Shown: one piece after another, positions 34,761 to 46,840 of the stretch
How the letters are laid out: every line of letters begins with the position of its first letter
How positions within the stretch are numbered: position 1 is the first letter of the stretch
Assembly: GCF_002288925.2 (NCBI RefSeq)
Contig: NW_022098069.1
Span: 76,290,828 to 76,354,827, forward strand
DNA from: Delphinapterus leucas
Taxonomy: Eukaryota > Chordata > Mammalia > Artiodactyla > Monodontidae
Direction of reading: 5' to 3'
Length of the DNA: 64,000 nucleotides
Program-made: the position numbers and the translations under genes
Notes under the pieces: generated by a model
Told to the model about the DNA's origin: nothing
What the model saw: only the letters and a program-made list of their open reading frames with translations
Databases searched by the model: none

Positions 34761-36505
34761 CGCTGAGATATATATTTTAAAGGAGCAGTAAAATTTCTCC
34801 TGCTTAGGAAAATCTAAGTTTAAAAATAGTTTTGCAGCTTTAAAGAACAATAGGTGAAAGTTATGCTAACATATGATGAGATGGGAGTTTTAAATAGCAT
34901 GTTACCTTCTAATGTATTATTCAGAATGTCTCTCCTCTTGTTCAGTCAGACACTGCAATTATACATTTTTGTGATTAAGTGGTTTTCTTAAATGGTCATA
35001 ATACTGCTGTGACTTGGAAAATTTGTTGTTTTCTTTACTCCCAAGTGTTAAATTATTTATTGACGATATCATCCAAAAATAGTACAGCTTATGGGATATT
35101 TTCTCTGCCATGTCTTAATTGTAGACTACATGACATCAAGGACTTTCTCCAGATTTTTCATATTCTTCCACAACTGTCAAGCTAAGGCACCACTCACCAT
35201 AAGCAGTAAATAACAAGACAATCTAATACATAATAGCTTTCACTAATAGGGAATAATTTCTTGTGAAATTCTCAGGTTATATGGGAAGATGTTGACTTTG
35301 AGTCTGACACAGAAATAGAGATAGGATAGATTTCTTTTTCTGTGGCATTATATGTGCTAACATTTATGAAGTTAGTTGTTAACTATTTTTGTTTTCCTTG
35401 TGCAAAAAACTTTTCCTTGGGTAATTATTTCTACTCTTTTAGTTTTCTTTGAAATTCATTGTTTCTGTGGGTTTCCTGAATTTGTAAGCCTTAAAGAGAC
35501 ACAGTGATTTATAAATAGCCTATTAGAGGCTTAACAGAAATAGTCTGATACTTTACACTTCAATAGCACATTATTTCAGACTATTTCTGCATAACGTCTT
35601 AAAAATGTGATTTGGTTAAAATATTTTCGTGTGCAAAAGATACATATCTTATTATATTTTTTGTCATTCTGTCTGTCTCTCCTGGAATCAAATGTAACAC
35701 AAAACAGATTATTTGTTTGCTATTAATTGTGATCTATGTGATGAAACATTTAAAAAGCTGTGGTTGAGAAAGTAATACATACTGAAGAGAAAACAAATAT
35801 TCTTTCAGAACTCAATATCAAAGATTACGAAAAGGATTTTTATATTATAACCCATGATTTAATACTACAAAGTATTATAGTAATATACAACCTGAACCTT
35901 AGAATTTGTCCTCTTTATTTTTGTCCTTTAAAATAGTTACAATTTTAAAATTAAGAAATGATTTTAAACGACATCACAATGCTTAATACATATATAAAGT
36001 ACTTACAATAGTACCAAGATTGTTTTGATGCTCTATAAATGCTTGCTATTGCTTTTAGTGTTAGCACTACTCTTATTAAGGATTATTTAGGAGGAATTTC
36101 AGAATAAATCTTCACTAGGTATAAGTTATAATATCATCAAGATTCATCCACTATTATATGGAAAAGAAAGATGTTTGTGGCATATAAAGTTGCTCCATCC
36201 ACCTACTTACAGGGAAATAAAAATACTTTATAGCTGTAAAAATAACACTTAATTCTTAATCACACAGGCAGTAGTCACTGCATTTAATTTTCCATGGCTC
36301 CTTTGCAAGTGTTTCATCAGTCTCTTTAGAATCCAGTTCTCACTTGAAAGTGAAATGATTCAAGTTGAGGTTATGTAATTGGTTTGTACTCATTTGTAGT
36401 TACAGGCTAGAAGATCTTAAAAGAAAAACAATCTTTTAGCAAAGAACAAGGGGCATGACTGTGCCTTGACACCATAACTGGTGACTTTGAAGCTATTCCA
36501 CCCTT
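34761..36505. other. AT-rich DNA, nothing assigned
   Basis: No gene or recognised repeat. A faint MIR- or L2-like 'ataaatgcttgctattgctt' is seen near 36035. Confidence 0.5.
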
Positions 36506-36519
36506 TGCTTGTGTGTTTT

Positions 36520-36705
36520 TTTAATTTTATTATTTTTATTTTTTGTAAAGTCTTCATTAAATTTGCTACAATATTGCTTCTGTTTTATGTTTTGGTTTTT
36601 TGGCCGCAAGGCATGTTGGATCTTAGCTCCCCGACCAGGGATCAAACCCGCATCCCCTGCATTGGAAGGCAAAGTCTTAAAACCACTGGACTGCCAGGGA
36701 AGTCC
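36520..36705 (-). mobile_element. Older cetartiodactyl tRNA-derived SINE, antisense
   Basis: 'ggttttttggccgcaaggca' to 'ctgccagggaagtcc' is an antisense SINE of the older short type. The target duplication is tgcttgtg followed by tgtttt (36506-36519) against tgcttgtgtttt (36706-36717), differing by a 2-base indel. The 132- and 143-codon frames overlapping it on both strands (36481-36924) are by-products. Confidence 0.8.
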
Positions 36706-36717
36706 TGCTTGTGTTTT

Positions 36718-37974
36718 GAAGTGCCTGTTAGTAACTGTGGAATAGAGGTTATGGATCCTATTGGGTGTCTTTATATATCTTTCCACTGGAAGGAAAATGC
36801 TGTAAACTTTATGAGTGCAATCCCTGTAATTATTTGCATGCCTATCCCAGTAGTCTGGAAGAGTGAGGGAGTTTACTAAAATATGCATATCACACTGAAA
36901 ACAGTGTGGTGTAATGGAGGGCAAATTTTGGAAATGCTATTTATACACCCCATGCCACTAACTTAGAAAAAAATTTACTAGAGACTCAGGAAGAGAAGTG
37001 AGCATATAGCTAATACTAAGTTCTTCATCTCAGTAAAATCTTGGTAAATAGTATTTGAGCAGTCTAATTTACTGCTTTAGTCTTTCACCCTTCTCTCTCC
37101 TACCAAATAGGATATAAACATTCCAAAATAAATGAGGCTGCATATTGATTTGGCCTTGTCTTCTTCTATGGCATTACTGTACCTAGGTTTTGAATTCAAT
37201 GCTAGAACCTGTTAATTGTTTTATAAGTATAGCAAACGATCAGTCATTTAAAAGGAAAGGTGCTCCTTTATATATTAGCATGGTATTGTTTGCTTATCTT
37301 ACATGCTTAATATAGTAGGTGTGATGATGAGGAACCTGAGAATTACAAACTGGCAAACTGTATAGGAATGAATATAATATGAGAATTAAGGCATAATAAT
37401 ACTAAAAGGACAAGCTAGTAAAATTATGAATAATTCTCTAGGTAGGCAAATTGAGCCGTATGAGACAATATTATAAAATGTTTGGCCTGCAGACATAAGG
37501 TTATTTGGGTTCCTGGAAGTACCTTAGAAATCCTCCGAGGAGGAAATTATTTCCAGTAAAGGTATGAAAATAACAGTGAGGAATTACTCCCGTTGGTGAT
37601 TCATTCAGCTACTCTTGCAGCACTGCATAATCAGTAGGTTATATATGTGTTTGGCTAAATAATGAAAGAAACTGGGATAGTGAGTGGGAGGAAAAAAACT
37701 AGGATAGGAGAAACATTGTATTAAGAAGATTCCGGGAGAGAAAAACTATCCCATTTAATAACTGAGGCAAATATGGCAACCAGGCTTGATAGTACACCCA
37801 TTAATTAATGTACTTAGCTCTCAAATGGAATATAATAGAAAATTTAAGTAGAATGGATGGATTAAACTTTTCACACAAATATGCCTACAGCCACTAAATT
37901 GGGTACCGTGGGACAGCACTAAAAGATTACAAACTAAACTTTAATTTTAACATCACATCCTATTTTGGTCTTTG
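36718..37974. other. AT-rich DNA, nothing assigned
   Basis: No gene or recognised repeat. Confidence 0.5.
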
Positions 37975-39780
37975 TAAGGAGGTGGAACTTCCAGCTATGG
38001 CCAAGTGAGATGTCTGACAAGTCCTCTCCCCAGCAAGTAGCTATAAAACTAGAAAAAAAAAAAAAGAAATAGCAACTATTTATTGTTCTAGTATTTGACC
38101 AAAGGGATAAACCAAATTAAGAAGCATTTATACGTGAAAAATTGCTGAGCTATGAGTAAGAACAGTGGGAATCTGTGGCAATTGGCCTGGGTCTGCTTAC
38201 ACTTTTTTCCTTACACTCATGCTTATACTTGGTTAGCAGGAGGCTTTTTCCAGGTGAGGAAAACCATGAGGAGTGGCAGCTTGGGACTCATTTGATTTGA
38301 AGCAAGGAGCACTGCCAATACCCAGCATCATGATCAGTGTATGTGACTCCTCAGAGGCAACAGGGATATAAGCTCATTCTCTTAACCTGAGATTGTGGTC
38401 ACAGTTAGAGAAAGAATATCTCTGGCTGTGGCTCTGCATTGTGCAATGGAGAAGAGAGAGGACCCAACCTGTTGACACACTCCTGGTATACTCTGTGGCT
38501 ATCCACATGGGCATACAAGACACTAAAGAACACAGAAAGAAGAAATAGCCAGTGATGACTTAAAAATGGTTTGAACATTAAATATGCTCCCCTATGCAAA
38601 CACAGATCTATTGGCAAGAGTTGGAAGGATTATTGCTTAGACTCTTTAAAAACAACCTCTATGTAGTCATTGGCTAATCACTAAACTATATGGAAAGTAG
38701 AAAAAAACAGATTAAAGTTAGCCTTAAATATAAAAGCAAGAATGATTTAAAATTAAATAAAACTGGGGCTTCCCTGGTGGCGCAGTGATTGAGAGTCCGC
38801 CTGCTGATGCAGGGGACACGTGTTCGTGCCCTGGTCCGGGAAGATCCCACATGCCGCGGAGCAGCTAGGCCCGTGAGCCACAACTACTGAGCCTGCGCGC
38901 TTGGAGCCTGTGCTCCGCAACAAGAGAGGCCACGATGGTGAGAGGCCCGCGCACTGCGATGAAGAGTGGCCCCCACTTGCCACAACTAGAGAAAGCCCTC
39001 ACACAGAAATGAAGACGCAACACAGCAAAAATAAATAAATTAATAAACTCCTACCCCCAACATCTTCTTTAAAAAAAAAAAAAAAATTAAATAAAACTGA
39101 GCAGAGACATCAGTAACTGTCCACTGCACGGAAAATAGAATTTTCAGTCTTAGTCCAGGAAGATCATTTTTAAAAAGGAACTAAAAAGAAACAAACAATA
39201 AACAAAAAAAAAAAAGAAAGAAAAGAAAGCAATGAAAACGTTTTTGGGGGGAAGATACCAGAATTGAGAGTAGATAAATTACCAAAATACTCAATTTTCA
39301 ACTTAAAAATATGATGGGATATGGAAATATATAGGAAATTTTGATCCATACTTAGAAAAATCAGAACAATTTATAGAAATTATTCCTGTTCCTACAGAGA
39401 ATTATTTCACTTATTATAAACATGTTCAAAGAAATAGAAAATAAACTCTAAAGAAATAAAGTATGGCAATAATAAATTAATAAATAGAGATTTGTTGGGT
39501 ATTAAAAGAACCAAAGTGAAATTATGGAATTTAATAATATGATTCAGATTTTTTAATCTACTTCAAATTTGTGATGTTATAACAATAACTGGTAAACTTG
39601 AATATAAATCAATAAAAGTTAGCCAATCTGATGAACAGAGAGGAAAAAAAAAAGGTTAAAGAGAAAAATAAAGAGCCTCAGAAGCCAGTGATAAAACATC
39701 AAATATTCTAACATACTTGCAAATGGAATCCCAAAAAGTGAAGAGAGAAAGAAATGGGTAGAATTAGGTAGAATTTTATG
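37975..39780 (+). mobile_element. 5' half of an old LINE-1, split by a SINE
   Basis: After a 5' UTR-like start ('aggtggaacttccagctatg') come the old-L1 landmarks: 'actcaattttcaacttaaaa' near 39290, 'ttataaacatgttcaaag' near 39414, 'aaaagaaccaaagtgaaat' near 39505, and 'agagcctcagaagccagtg' plus 'gcaaatggaatcccaaaaag' at 39670-39740. These match the ORF1-bearing 5' half of old L1 (L1M type). No ORF1 protein can be read. A CHR-1 SINE is inserted at 38766-39082. The link to the ORF2 3' fragment just downstream implies a large internal deletion. Confidence 0.65.
38766..39082 (+). mobile_element. Full-length CHR-1 SINE with 17-bp TSD
   Basis: A complete CHR-1: head 'gggcttccctggtggcgcag', body with the long-form block 'aagagtggcccccacttgcc', then an AAAT-rich region, a C/T-containing insert and a final A15 run. 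A perfect 17-bp target duplication, aaaattaaataaaactg, lies at 38749-38765 and 39083-39099. The overlapping minus-strand frames (38686-38983) are SINE artefacts. Confidence 0.95.
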
Positions 39781-39792
39781 AAAATTTATTGA

Positions 39793-39915
39793 TTGCTAAT
39801 AAGCATGTGAATAGATGCTCAATATCATTAATCGTTAAGAAAATGAAAAATAAAACTACAATGAGATACCTCTGTATACCTATTAGAATGGTTATAATAA
39901 AGAAAGAGAGAAAAT
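39793..39915 (+). mobile_element. L1 ORF2 C-terminal fragment
   Basis: 'agcatgtgaatagatgctca' through 'caatgagatacctc' to 'agaatggttataataaagaa' corresponds to the same part of ORF2 as 3036-3150. It is short and diverged, probably the 3' flank of an internally deleted L1 together with 37975-39780. Confidence 0.75.
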
Positions 39916-41554
39916 ACTAGTCAAAATACAAACTGTTCCACATTTTGCTCGACTTAAAGCCTTTCCTTATAAGGCTATCTTTTGCACTGAAAACAATATA
40001 AAGACATTTTTTGTTTAGGCTAAAAGACCTGAATCTGTTGGTATGCTTATTAGAGACTAGACCTTTGAAAACCCTGGCTCAAGAGAACCATCTTGGTTCT
40101 CTGGGTTCCATGCTGAGCATCACATTTACCTTCTCACAGCCATGACTGCTTGTATTTATTTGAGAAATTTGCTGGAATGTTATATATAAATCATAGGATT
40201 GTGAATTTTCCTAGAGAAATACGTACAATGTATGACTTTTAATTTCTACCTAATGGAATAGGTTATTGCAATAATTTGTTGTGTATGAAATGCAAAGCCT
40301 ATTCCTGAATACCTCTATATAGTCAAAGTTTTTATTTAAGGACATAAGAATGAAGCATATTAAATTACATGACAAAGCATGTATACAAATGTGATCAAAT
40401 GGCATTTTTTTAGTTTAGTCTACACTCCAATTTTAAAATATTTGTATCGGCTTTTCCCCCACTATATCTAAAGTACAAGGTTTTTTGTTTTTTTTTTACA
40501 TGTTATACAGACATTTTACACATTAAGATAAAAATTTTTAATACTTCCATATAAAATAATTTTATCACATTAAAACTAATAACAAATATTTAAATTGCTG
40601 AAAAATTGCAGCTAAATAGAAAGCTGCAAAAAAGGAAGTTTATCTCTCTAATATAAAGCTCTAATTAGATATTCAATCATATATACATTAAAATATTTTA
40701 TGATTTTTCTGTAAATGAGAAAATAATTACTTTTTAAATTATATTTTAAGATGTCTTTTGAAAATTATAGTATCTACATTAGGAATTAAGACTAACATTT
40801 GTTCCAAACCATTTGGCAAATTATAAATTCACAGACTTGCATTTATCCAGCCATGTACCTGCTTGGATAATTTATTATTACATACATGTTACTTTTTAAA
40901 AACAAACTAAAAAATAAGATTCTGAATATATAGAAATATACTAACTGCCTCCCAAAATTATTATTTCAGAAGCATGGATTTTTGTTTCAAGAGCTCTAAA
41001 GAATATCAAATGTATGTGTATTCCTTTGCTGAATAATACCAAGTTGTAAATAATTTGAAGTAATTTCAGGCCCAAAATGATTAGTTATTAACTGTGCATA
41101 AACTCTGAAAATTCATTGAGTGGAAAATAAATTTAAAAATCACCATCATTATATTCAGTACATCAGCTGACGTGGATGGTGCTTTAAAATTTTGGTAATA
41201 CTGATAAGTCATAAAGTCAGAAGTATTCCAATCAGTTATATTCTTATGGGTTGTTACTCCAATTAAGTTAATGGTTAAGCCTCTTCAAAATTAAAAAGTG
41301 ATTTAATAATTTGATGCACAAAGAGGCCAGTAGATAATTAGTTGTTTTTGAGTAGTCATATAATTTTAGTCCACATAGGGACACTTTTGAGAGGGTAAAG
41401 GGTTACTATTAATGATTATGGTGGACAACAGGCATAGCTTGAACTGTCCTCCATCAAACAGGATATAATGTTTTCTTATCTGGATGTTACTTGAGGAGTG
41501 CTGCACAAGAAGCTGTATAAGACAGAGTTCTCTGTATTTTACAGAATTACCTTG
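39916..41554. other. AT-rich DNA, nothing assigned
   Basis: No gene or recognised repeat. The 78-codon minus-strand frame at 41366-41602 runs into the Tigger copy and is not supported. Confidence 0.5.
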
Positions 41555-42038
41555 GGTGGTCATACTCGGAGATATTGCAGATATGGTTCCAGATGACCAC
41601 AATAAAGTGAATATTGCAATAAGATAGTCATATGAATTTTTTGGTTTGCCAGTGCATTTAAAAGTTATGTTTACACTATATTGTAGTCTATTAAATGTGC
41701 AATAGCTTTATGTCTAAAAAAAAGTACGTACTTTAACGTAAAATTTTTTATTGCTAAAAAATGCTAACCATCTTCTGAGGCTTCGGTGAGTCAAATCTTT
41801 TTGCAATAGTAATATCAAAGATCACTGATCACAGATCACCATAATAAATATAATAATTTAAAAATCTGATATATTGCAAGAATTAACAAAATGTGACACA
41901 GACATGAAGTGAGCAAATGCTGTGGGAAAAGTAGCCTTGATAGAATTGTTTGATGCAGGATTGACACAATCTTTCAATTTGTAAAAAACAAACAAACAAA
42001 ACAATATTTGTGAAGCACAATAAAATGAGGTATGCCTG
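41555..42038 (-). mobile_element. Internally deleted Tigger-type DNA transposon (MITE-like)
   Basis: Both ends are present: 'catactcggagatattgcag' at about 41561-41580 and 'caataaaatgaggtatgcct' ending at 42038. Between them are only end-proximal segments: 'ggttccagatgaccacaata', 'aaaagttatgtttacactat', 'attgctaaaaaatgctaacc', then a jump to 'atcactgatcacagatcacc'. The transposase gene (about 2 kb in full-length elements) is deleted. The element is about 480 bp and non-autonomous. Its right end is the inverted counterpart of 32370-32575. Confidence 0.85.
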
Positions 42039-42062
42039 CGATTTTTTGTTTGGTTCACAGAA

Positions 42063-42325
42063 TCTCTTTTTTCTGCTTTATTGAGGTATAATTGACAAAT
42101 AAAATTGTAATATATTTAAAGTGTAGAAAGTGATGATTTGATATATGTATACATTGTGAAATGATTACCACAGTCAAGTTAACGCAGCTACCACCTCATA
42201 TATTTGCCCCCGGTTCCTTTTCCGGGAGAGAATGCTGAAGATCTACTCTCTTAGCAAATCTTAAGAATACAGGACAGTCTTATTAACTATAATCACTATG
42301 CTGGACATTAGAGCCTCAGAACTTG
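42063..42325 (-). mobile_element. Old L1 3' UTR, antisense
   Basis: 'tttattgaggtataattgac' then 'tacattgtgaaatgattacc' and 'ctatgctggacattagagc' is the reverse of an L1M-type 3' UTR, the same region as 58741-59278. It starts right after the Tigger copy. Confidence 0.8.
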
Positions 42326-42984
42326 ATACCAATTTCTTTTTTATTTTACTGAGCTACCTTCAGGGTGACATTAAATTAATGTTAGTTGTTAATGTAGCGG
42401 TTAGACGAAGTGATGCTTATTATTGCCATTTAGTTGTTATGTGTCATGGAAATGTTTTTTTCCCAAGCATTATGACTTATTCCGTTAATTATTTTACATT
42501 TGCTCTCCATTTCCAGTTTCTAGCTAATTTTCTCTTCTAGTAATAGTTTCTGTAATAATTACCATGGCCATTTTACAAGAAACTTTAATGCTTTCTATCC
42601 AATACAAGATTGATGGGAAAAACAAACTCTCTTGTGGATTGCCCTTTTTGTTATGCTCTCTTCCTAATTACTCATAATAAGTTCTATCTTTTGGGAGATA
42701 ATAAATTAGCAGCTTTCTTGAAAAAAATCACTGATAAAATGAACATATTCGATTTTCCCATACTTTATTTGATGGCAAAATTTGTATTTAGTTGAGTCAA
42801 ATTCAGACTTTTAACACCCCATTTAGATTTTATAAATGAATGGCTGTATAAAGTATAATTTGTATTAGATTGTTTATATATATGTACATATGTATAATTT
42901 TTCTGTTGAAATAAAACTAACATAAGAAGTATGTAAATGTACAGACAGCTAAATAAACCGTGAAAAACCGAACAACTATACAAA
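42326..42984. other. AT-rich DNA, nothing assigned
   Basis: An 80-codon frame at 42298-42540 and others nearby have no recognised content. Confidence 0.5.
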
Positions 42985-43219
42985 GAAGAAAAAGAACTTT
43001 ATCATATCCCCAAAGCTCCAGCTCATACCCATTCCCATCAGAGCCTCTTCCCTAGACCTCCAAGGAAACTATTAAATTGACTTCTCAATGGATATATTAT
43101 CATTGCTCTTAAAATTTATCTTTATATAAATGAAATTGTAAAGAATGTTTACTTTGGCTTTTTTCACTAAGTATTGTCTTTGCAATTCATATGTGTAATT
43201 TAGTTTGTTTTATAAATCA

Positions 43220-43610
43220 TGCTGTCTTGATCCAGTCTGAGGCTCTGGCTAGAGGTTGGTTAGTTCCTCTTTATAAGCCGCTGATTAAGTCCCTATCTTA
43301 AACACTGCCCTTATCAGGCTCTCATACTCTGAGCCACTGTGCATCAGCACTAATCACCCCAGTGCTAGGTACCAGACAACCAGGGACATTTACAAAGTAT
43401 CGGAGCCTGCCGAAATTATTCAAATAACCAATCCACAGGAATTCCACCAAACCTAGCTAAGCACACCCACCTGCCACATACCTGCTGCCTCCTACAGCTT
43501 GCTGTTACCCTGAATGCAGCCCCTACATGGCCCTGCTTGGAAGCTTGCTCTCTTTCAGAACTGTAAAGAACAAAATATTCTGCCTTTCATTTGTCCCAGT
43601 GACGGTGTGC
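43220..43610 (+). mobile_element. LTR-like block nested in the ancient L1
   Basis: It is C-rich and unlike its AT-rich L1 surroundings, and interrupts the L1 order. The 3' part, 'gcagcccctacatggccctg' then 'ctgtaaagaacaaaatattc', has the look of an R-U5 with a degraded polyA signal, as in ERVL-type LTRs. Ends and family are not determined. No retroviral genes are present. Confidence 0.4.
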
Positions 43611-44335
43611 TATGTCTCACCATCAAAAGAATCTTTAGATCTTATAAAACAATACAGTTATATGAAGATATAGTTTACGGTATTTCATTTTCAGAATGTG
43701 TTAAATCTACTTGTATTATAATATTGATGCATGTGTTGTTTGTTTTTATTTGGGGTAATTACAAATAATTTTGCCAAACACATTCCTGTACATTTGGGTT
43801 GCACATGCGCATAAATGTCTGTGGTGTATACCTAGTAGTAAACTTCCAACATCATATTACCTTTAACAGAAAATGCCAGTTTCCCAAGTAGATTTTTAAT
43901 CAATTGTCATTCACATGAGCACAAGATGATGGTTGTTATTGCTCCATATCACCTTATATTCACAATTTTATTAATTTTAACAATTCTCAGGAAGTAGGTA
44001 TTGGTATCTCTAGTTTCAATTTGCATTCTCCTGATGACTAATGCAATTGGACCATTTCCTATTTTTATATTCAATTGGATATCATTTGTGAAGCACCATT
44101 TCAAATCTGTCAATCATTTCTTGGGATTCTGTCTTTTTCTTATCATTCAGGAGTTCTTCCTATATTCAATATATAGTCCTTTGATGGATATATGTGTTAA
44201 AACTATGTTCTTTCCCTCCATGGCTTACATTTTCATTTTCACATTTATGAATGATCAAAAATTCTTCATTTTAATGTAAGTCAATTTGTTTCTTGTTTAA
44301 AACTTACTTTTTTGTCTCATTAAAAAAATATTTCC

Positions 44336-44617
44336 GGGCTTCCCTGGTGGCGCAGTGGTTGAGAGTCTGCCTGCCAATGCAGGGGACACAGGTTCGAGCC
44401 CGGGTCTGGGAAGATCCCACATGCCACGGAGCAACTGGGCCCGTGAGCCACTACTGAGCCTGCACGTCTGGAGCCTGTGCTCCGCAACAAGAGAGGCCGT
44501 GATAGTGAGAGGCCCGCGCACTGCAATGAAGAGTGGACCCTGCTTGCCACAACTAGAGAAAGCCCTCGCACAGAAACGAAGACCCAGCACAGCTATAAAT
44601 AAAAATAAATAAATTAA
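44336..44617 (+). mobile_element. CHR-1 SINE with 15-bp TSD
   Basis: A good example of the family. A-box-like tggcgcagtgg is at 44348-44358 and B-box ggttcgagccc at 44391-44401, as in a tRNA promoter. The long-form body and an AAAT-rich tail follow. A perfect 15-bp target duplication, taaaaaaatatttcc, flanks it (44321-44335, 44618-44632). The 116-, 83- and 85-codon frames across it are artefacts of its GC-rich body. Confidence 0.95.
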
Positions 44618-46250
44618 TAAAAAAATATTTCCTCCTCCAAGGTTCATTAAAATATTTTCACATGTTATCTGCTAGAAGCCTTATTATTTTAATTTCCACT
44701 TTCAGATCTATGGGCTGCTGGGAATTGGTTTTTGTTTTTTATACTATACAAGGCTGGGGTTTAGTTTCTCCTTCTTCCCCATGTTGAAACTCAAACAACC
44801 AAGGACCATTATTGAAAGCACCACCTTTTCTCTATTTCTATGCAATGCCATCGTTGTCATGAACAGGCGTTCGTATGTGGATTATGTTTATTTCTGGACT
44901 CTGATTTAGTTGTTCATGTTCATGTTGCTATCATAATGTTCCATTACAGTAACTTAAAATGTTTTGACATCTAATAACATAAGTGCATCAATATTCTTCT
45001 GCTTCATATTTCTCTTTATTGTCCTTGCCTATTTCTAGTTACCAAAAATATATATAAATTGACTTGTCAATTTCTATGAACACAACATTGGGATTTCTAT
45101 GGAATTCTACTCAATTGATACATAAGTTTGGAAAAATTTGACATGTTTACAATATCAAGCATTAAAACCAAACTGCTTATATTAAATATTAGGTTCAACC
45201 TAATAACTTTTTATTTTGACCTTTAATTTCTCACACTGATGATATGGCTTTCTGTGTAGACATATATTTCTTGCCTCATTGCTCTAGCTACAGTTACCAG
45301 ATTAAAGTTGAGTAGAAGTGTTGACAGTGGCCATGCTAGTCTAGAGGCAAAGCTTTCACAAATTTTTGGCATTAATACGTTGCTTAGTGTAAGTTTTTCT
45401 ATAGGTCTCCTTTATCAAATGGATGTTGAATATAATAAAATACTTTCTTCATGCTGAGATGATCATTTTGATCTTTGTTCTTTGTTCTTCTAAGTTACGG
45501 AATTATTTTTAATAGTAAATAACATGCATTCCTATAATAAACCCAAGTTTGTGAGCATGCATTATTATTTTTATATAACTAGATTGGTTTGCTACCATAT
45601 TATTAAGGATTTTGCATTAATATTCATGGTCTTAAATGTTATTTTGCGCTGTTTGTCACATTTGGTACCTATGCTATATTTTCCACCTAAAACATTTTAA
45701 GAAATATTCTATTTATTTTTTAATTTTTTTCTGGATGACCATATAAGACTGCTGTTATTTCTTTCTTAACATTTTAGGGAAGGACATTAGTCCAGTGATA
45801 CCATTTGAGCTTCATTATGAAATTTTCTTTGTGGGGAGAGTGAATTTTAACTTTAAATTAAAATTTCTTTAGTAGTTATAGGATACTTCAAATTTCCTAT
45901 ATTTTCCTCTGTCAGTTGTGATAAATTCTTTTTCCAGGATTTGATAAATATGTCCAATTCATCAAAAATGTGAAGTTTATCAGCAGAAATGTTGTATTGT
46001 AATCTTTTTACTGCATAAAGCATCTGTAATGATGACCTCCTTTTTACTCAGGATATTGGTCTGTGTTCAATCCCTCTTTTCTTACTTTACTAAATGTATT
46101 TCTTTTATCAATTTTAATGGTGCTTTAAAAATTAAGTTTTTATTATTCTATACATTCTATGGCATATATTTTCTAATTCATTAGTTTCCACTCTCCACTT
46201 TATAGCCTCAGTTTGCTTTCTCATGTAGGTAAATACTACAGACTCTTAAA

Positions 46251-46288
46251 GTTTCTCTCTCTGTCTCTCTCATTCTCCTCTCTCTCTC
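46251..46288. repeat. TC-rich simple repeat
   Basis: Imperfect (TC)n run, interrupted by 'attc'. Confidence 0.85.
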
Positions 46289-46299
46289 CAGAATTTCTC

Positions 46300-46840
46300 A
46301 TTTGTCCTCTTAAATTCATCATCCACGCTATTTACAAAGTGCACTTTTAATAAAAATTAATCATGCATGTTTTATTCAGTTCAAAATCTTTTAGTAGCTA
46401 TTCATTGTATGTTGAATCTTAGTATGGCACATGTGACTTTGAGCTACGCCTTAACTAACCCATACTCCTTCTATATAATTTACCTTGTCTGGCTACTTTA
46501 GTTACTTAACTCATTACTTAGAATATTTTATGTTTTCTTGTCTTTGCAAGTCTGGAAATTACTTTCTTCCTGCTTGGTCTAAAACGTACTTGTTCTATTA
46601 GGTCGAGTCCTTACTTCTTCAGACTGAAGGTGTACCCTGCACCAGGCTTCTATAGCATTCTATGGATACATTTAATTTTAGTACTAATATACTGTGCTAT
46701 AATTCTTGATTTTCTTCTCTGAACTTCCCAGTAGGTACTAAATTAAATCTATCTCTCTCTATCCCTAGCTTTTAACAAAGAGCCTGGGAGATAGATCAGG
46801 CTCCTAAATATGTTAAGTGAATTAATAAATGAATGTATTT
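46300..46840 (-). mobile_element. LINE-2 remnant, antisense
   Basis: 'aaaatcttttagtagctatt', 'ttgtctttgcaagtctgg', 'agactgaaggtgtaccctgc', 'tttaacaaagagcctgggag' and the closing 'gtgaattaataaatgaatg' follow the antisense order of the L2 3' kilobase. Diverged, no coding capacity. Confidence 0.6.

Larger units (their letters stand above)
42985..46200 (-). mobile_element. Long ancient LINE-1, antisense, with nested insertions
   Basis: The plus strand shows degraded antisense L1 in the right order: 3' UTR-like CCT-rich text near 43010-43060, 'ggcttttttcactaagtatt' near 43157, 'caatttgcattctcctgatg' near 44017, 'gtttatttctggactctgat' near 44887, 'tatgaacacaacattggg', then the reverse transcriptase region ('tcaaatggatgttgaatata' near 45415, 'catgctgagatgatcatttt' near 45451, 'aaggattttgcattaatatt' near 45606). 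It reaches well into ORF2 but no protein frame survives. Two later insertions split it: an LTR-like block (43220-43610) and a CHR-1 SINE (44336-44617). Confidence 0.75.

Noticed and set aside
36481..36924. 132- and 143-codon frames on opposite strands
   Set aside because: They cross an antisense tRNA-derived SINE and its flanks. Neither has a recognisable domain, and the openness comes from the SINE.
44336..44440. tRNA gene
   Set aside because: The A and B boxes are SINE promoter remnants. The sequence cannot form a proper tRNA cloverleaf with acceptor stem, and the same unit is repeated 13 times in the window.
44297..44647. 116-codon minus-strand frame
   Set aside because: It consists of CHR-1 SINE sequence with flanking L1 and TSD sequence.
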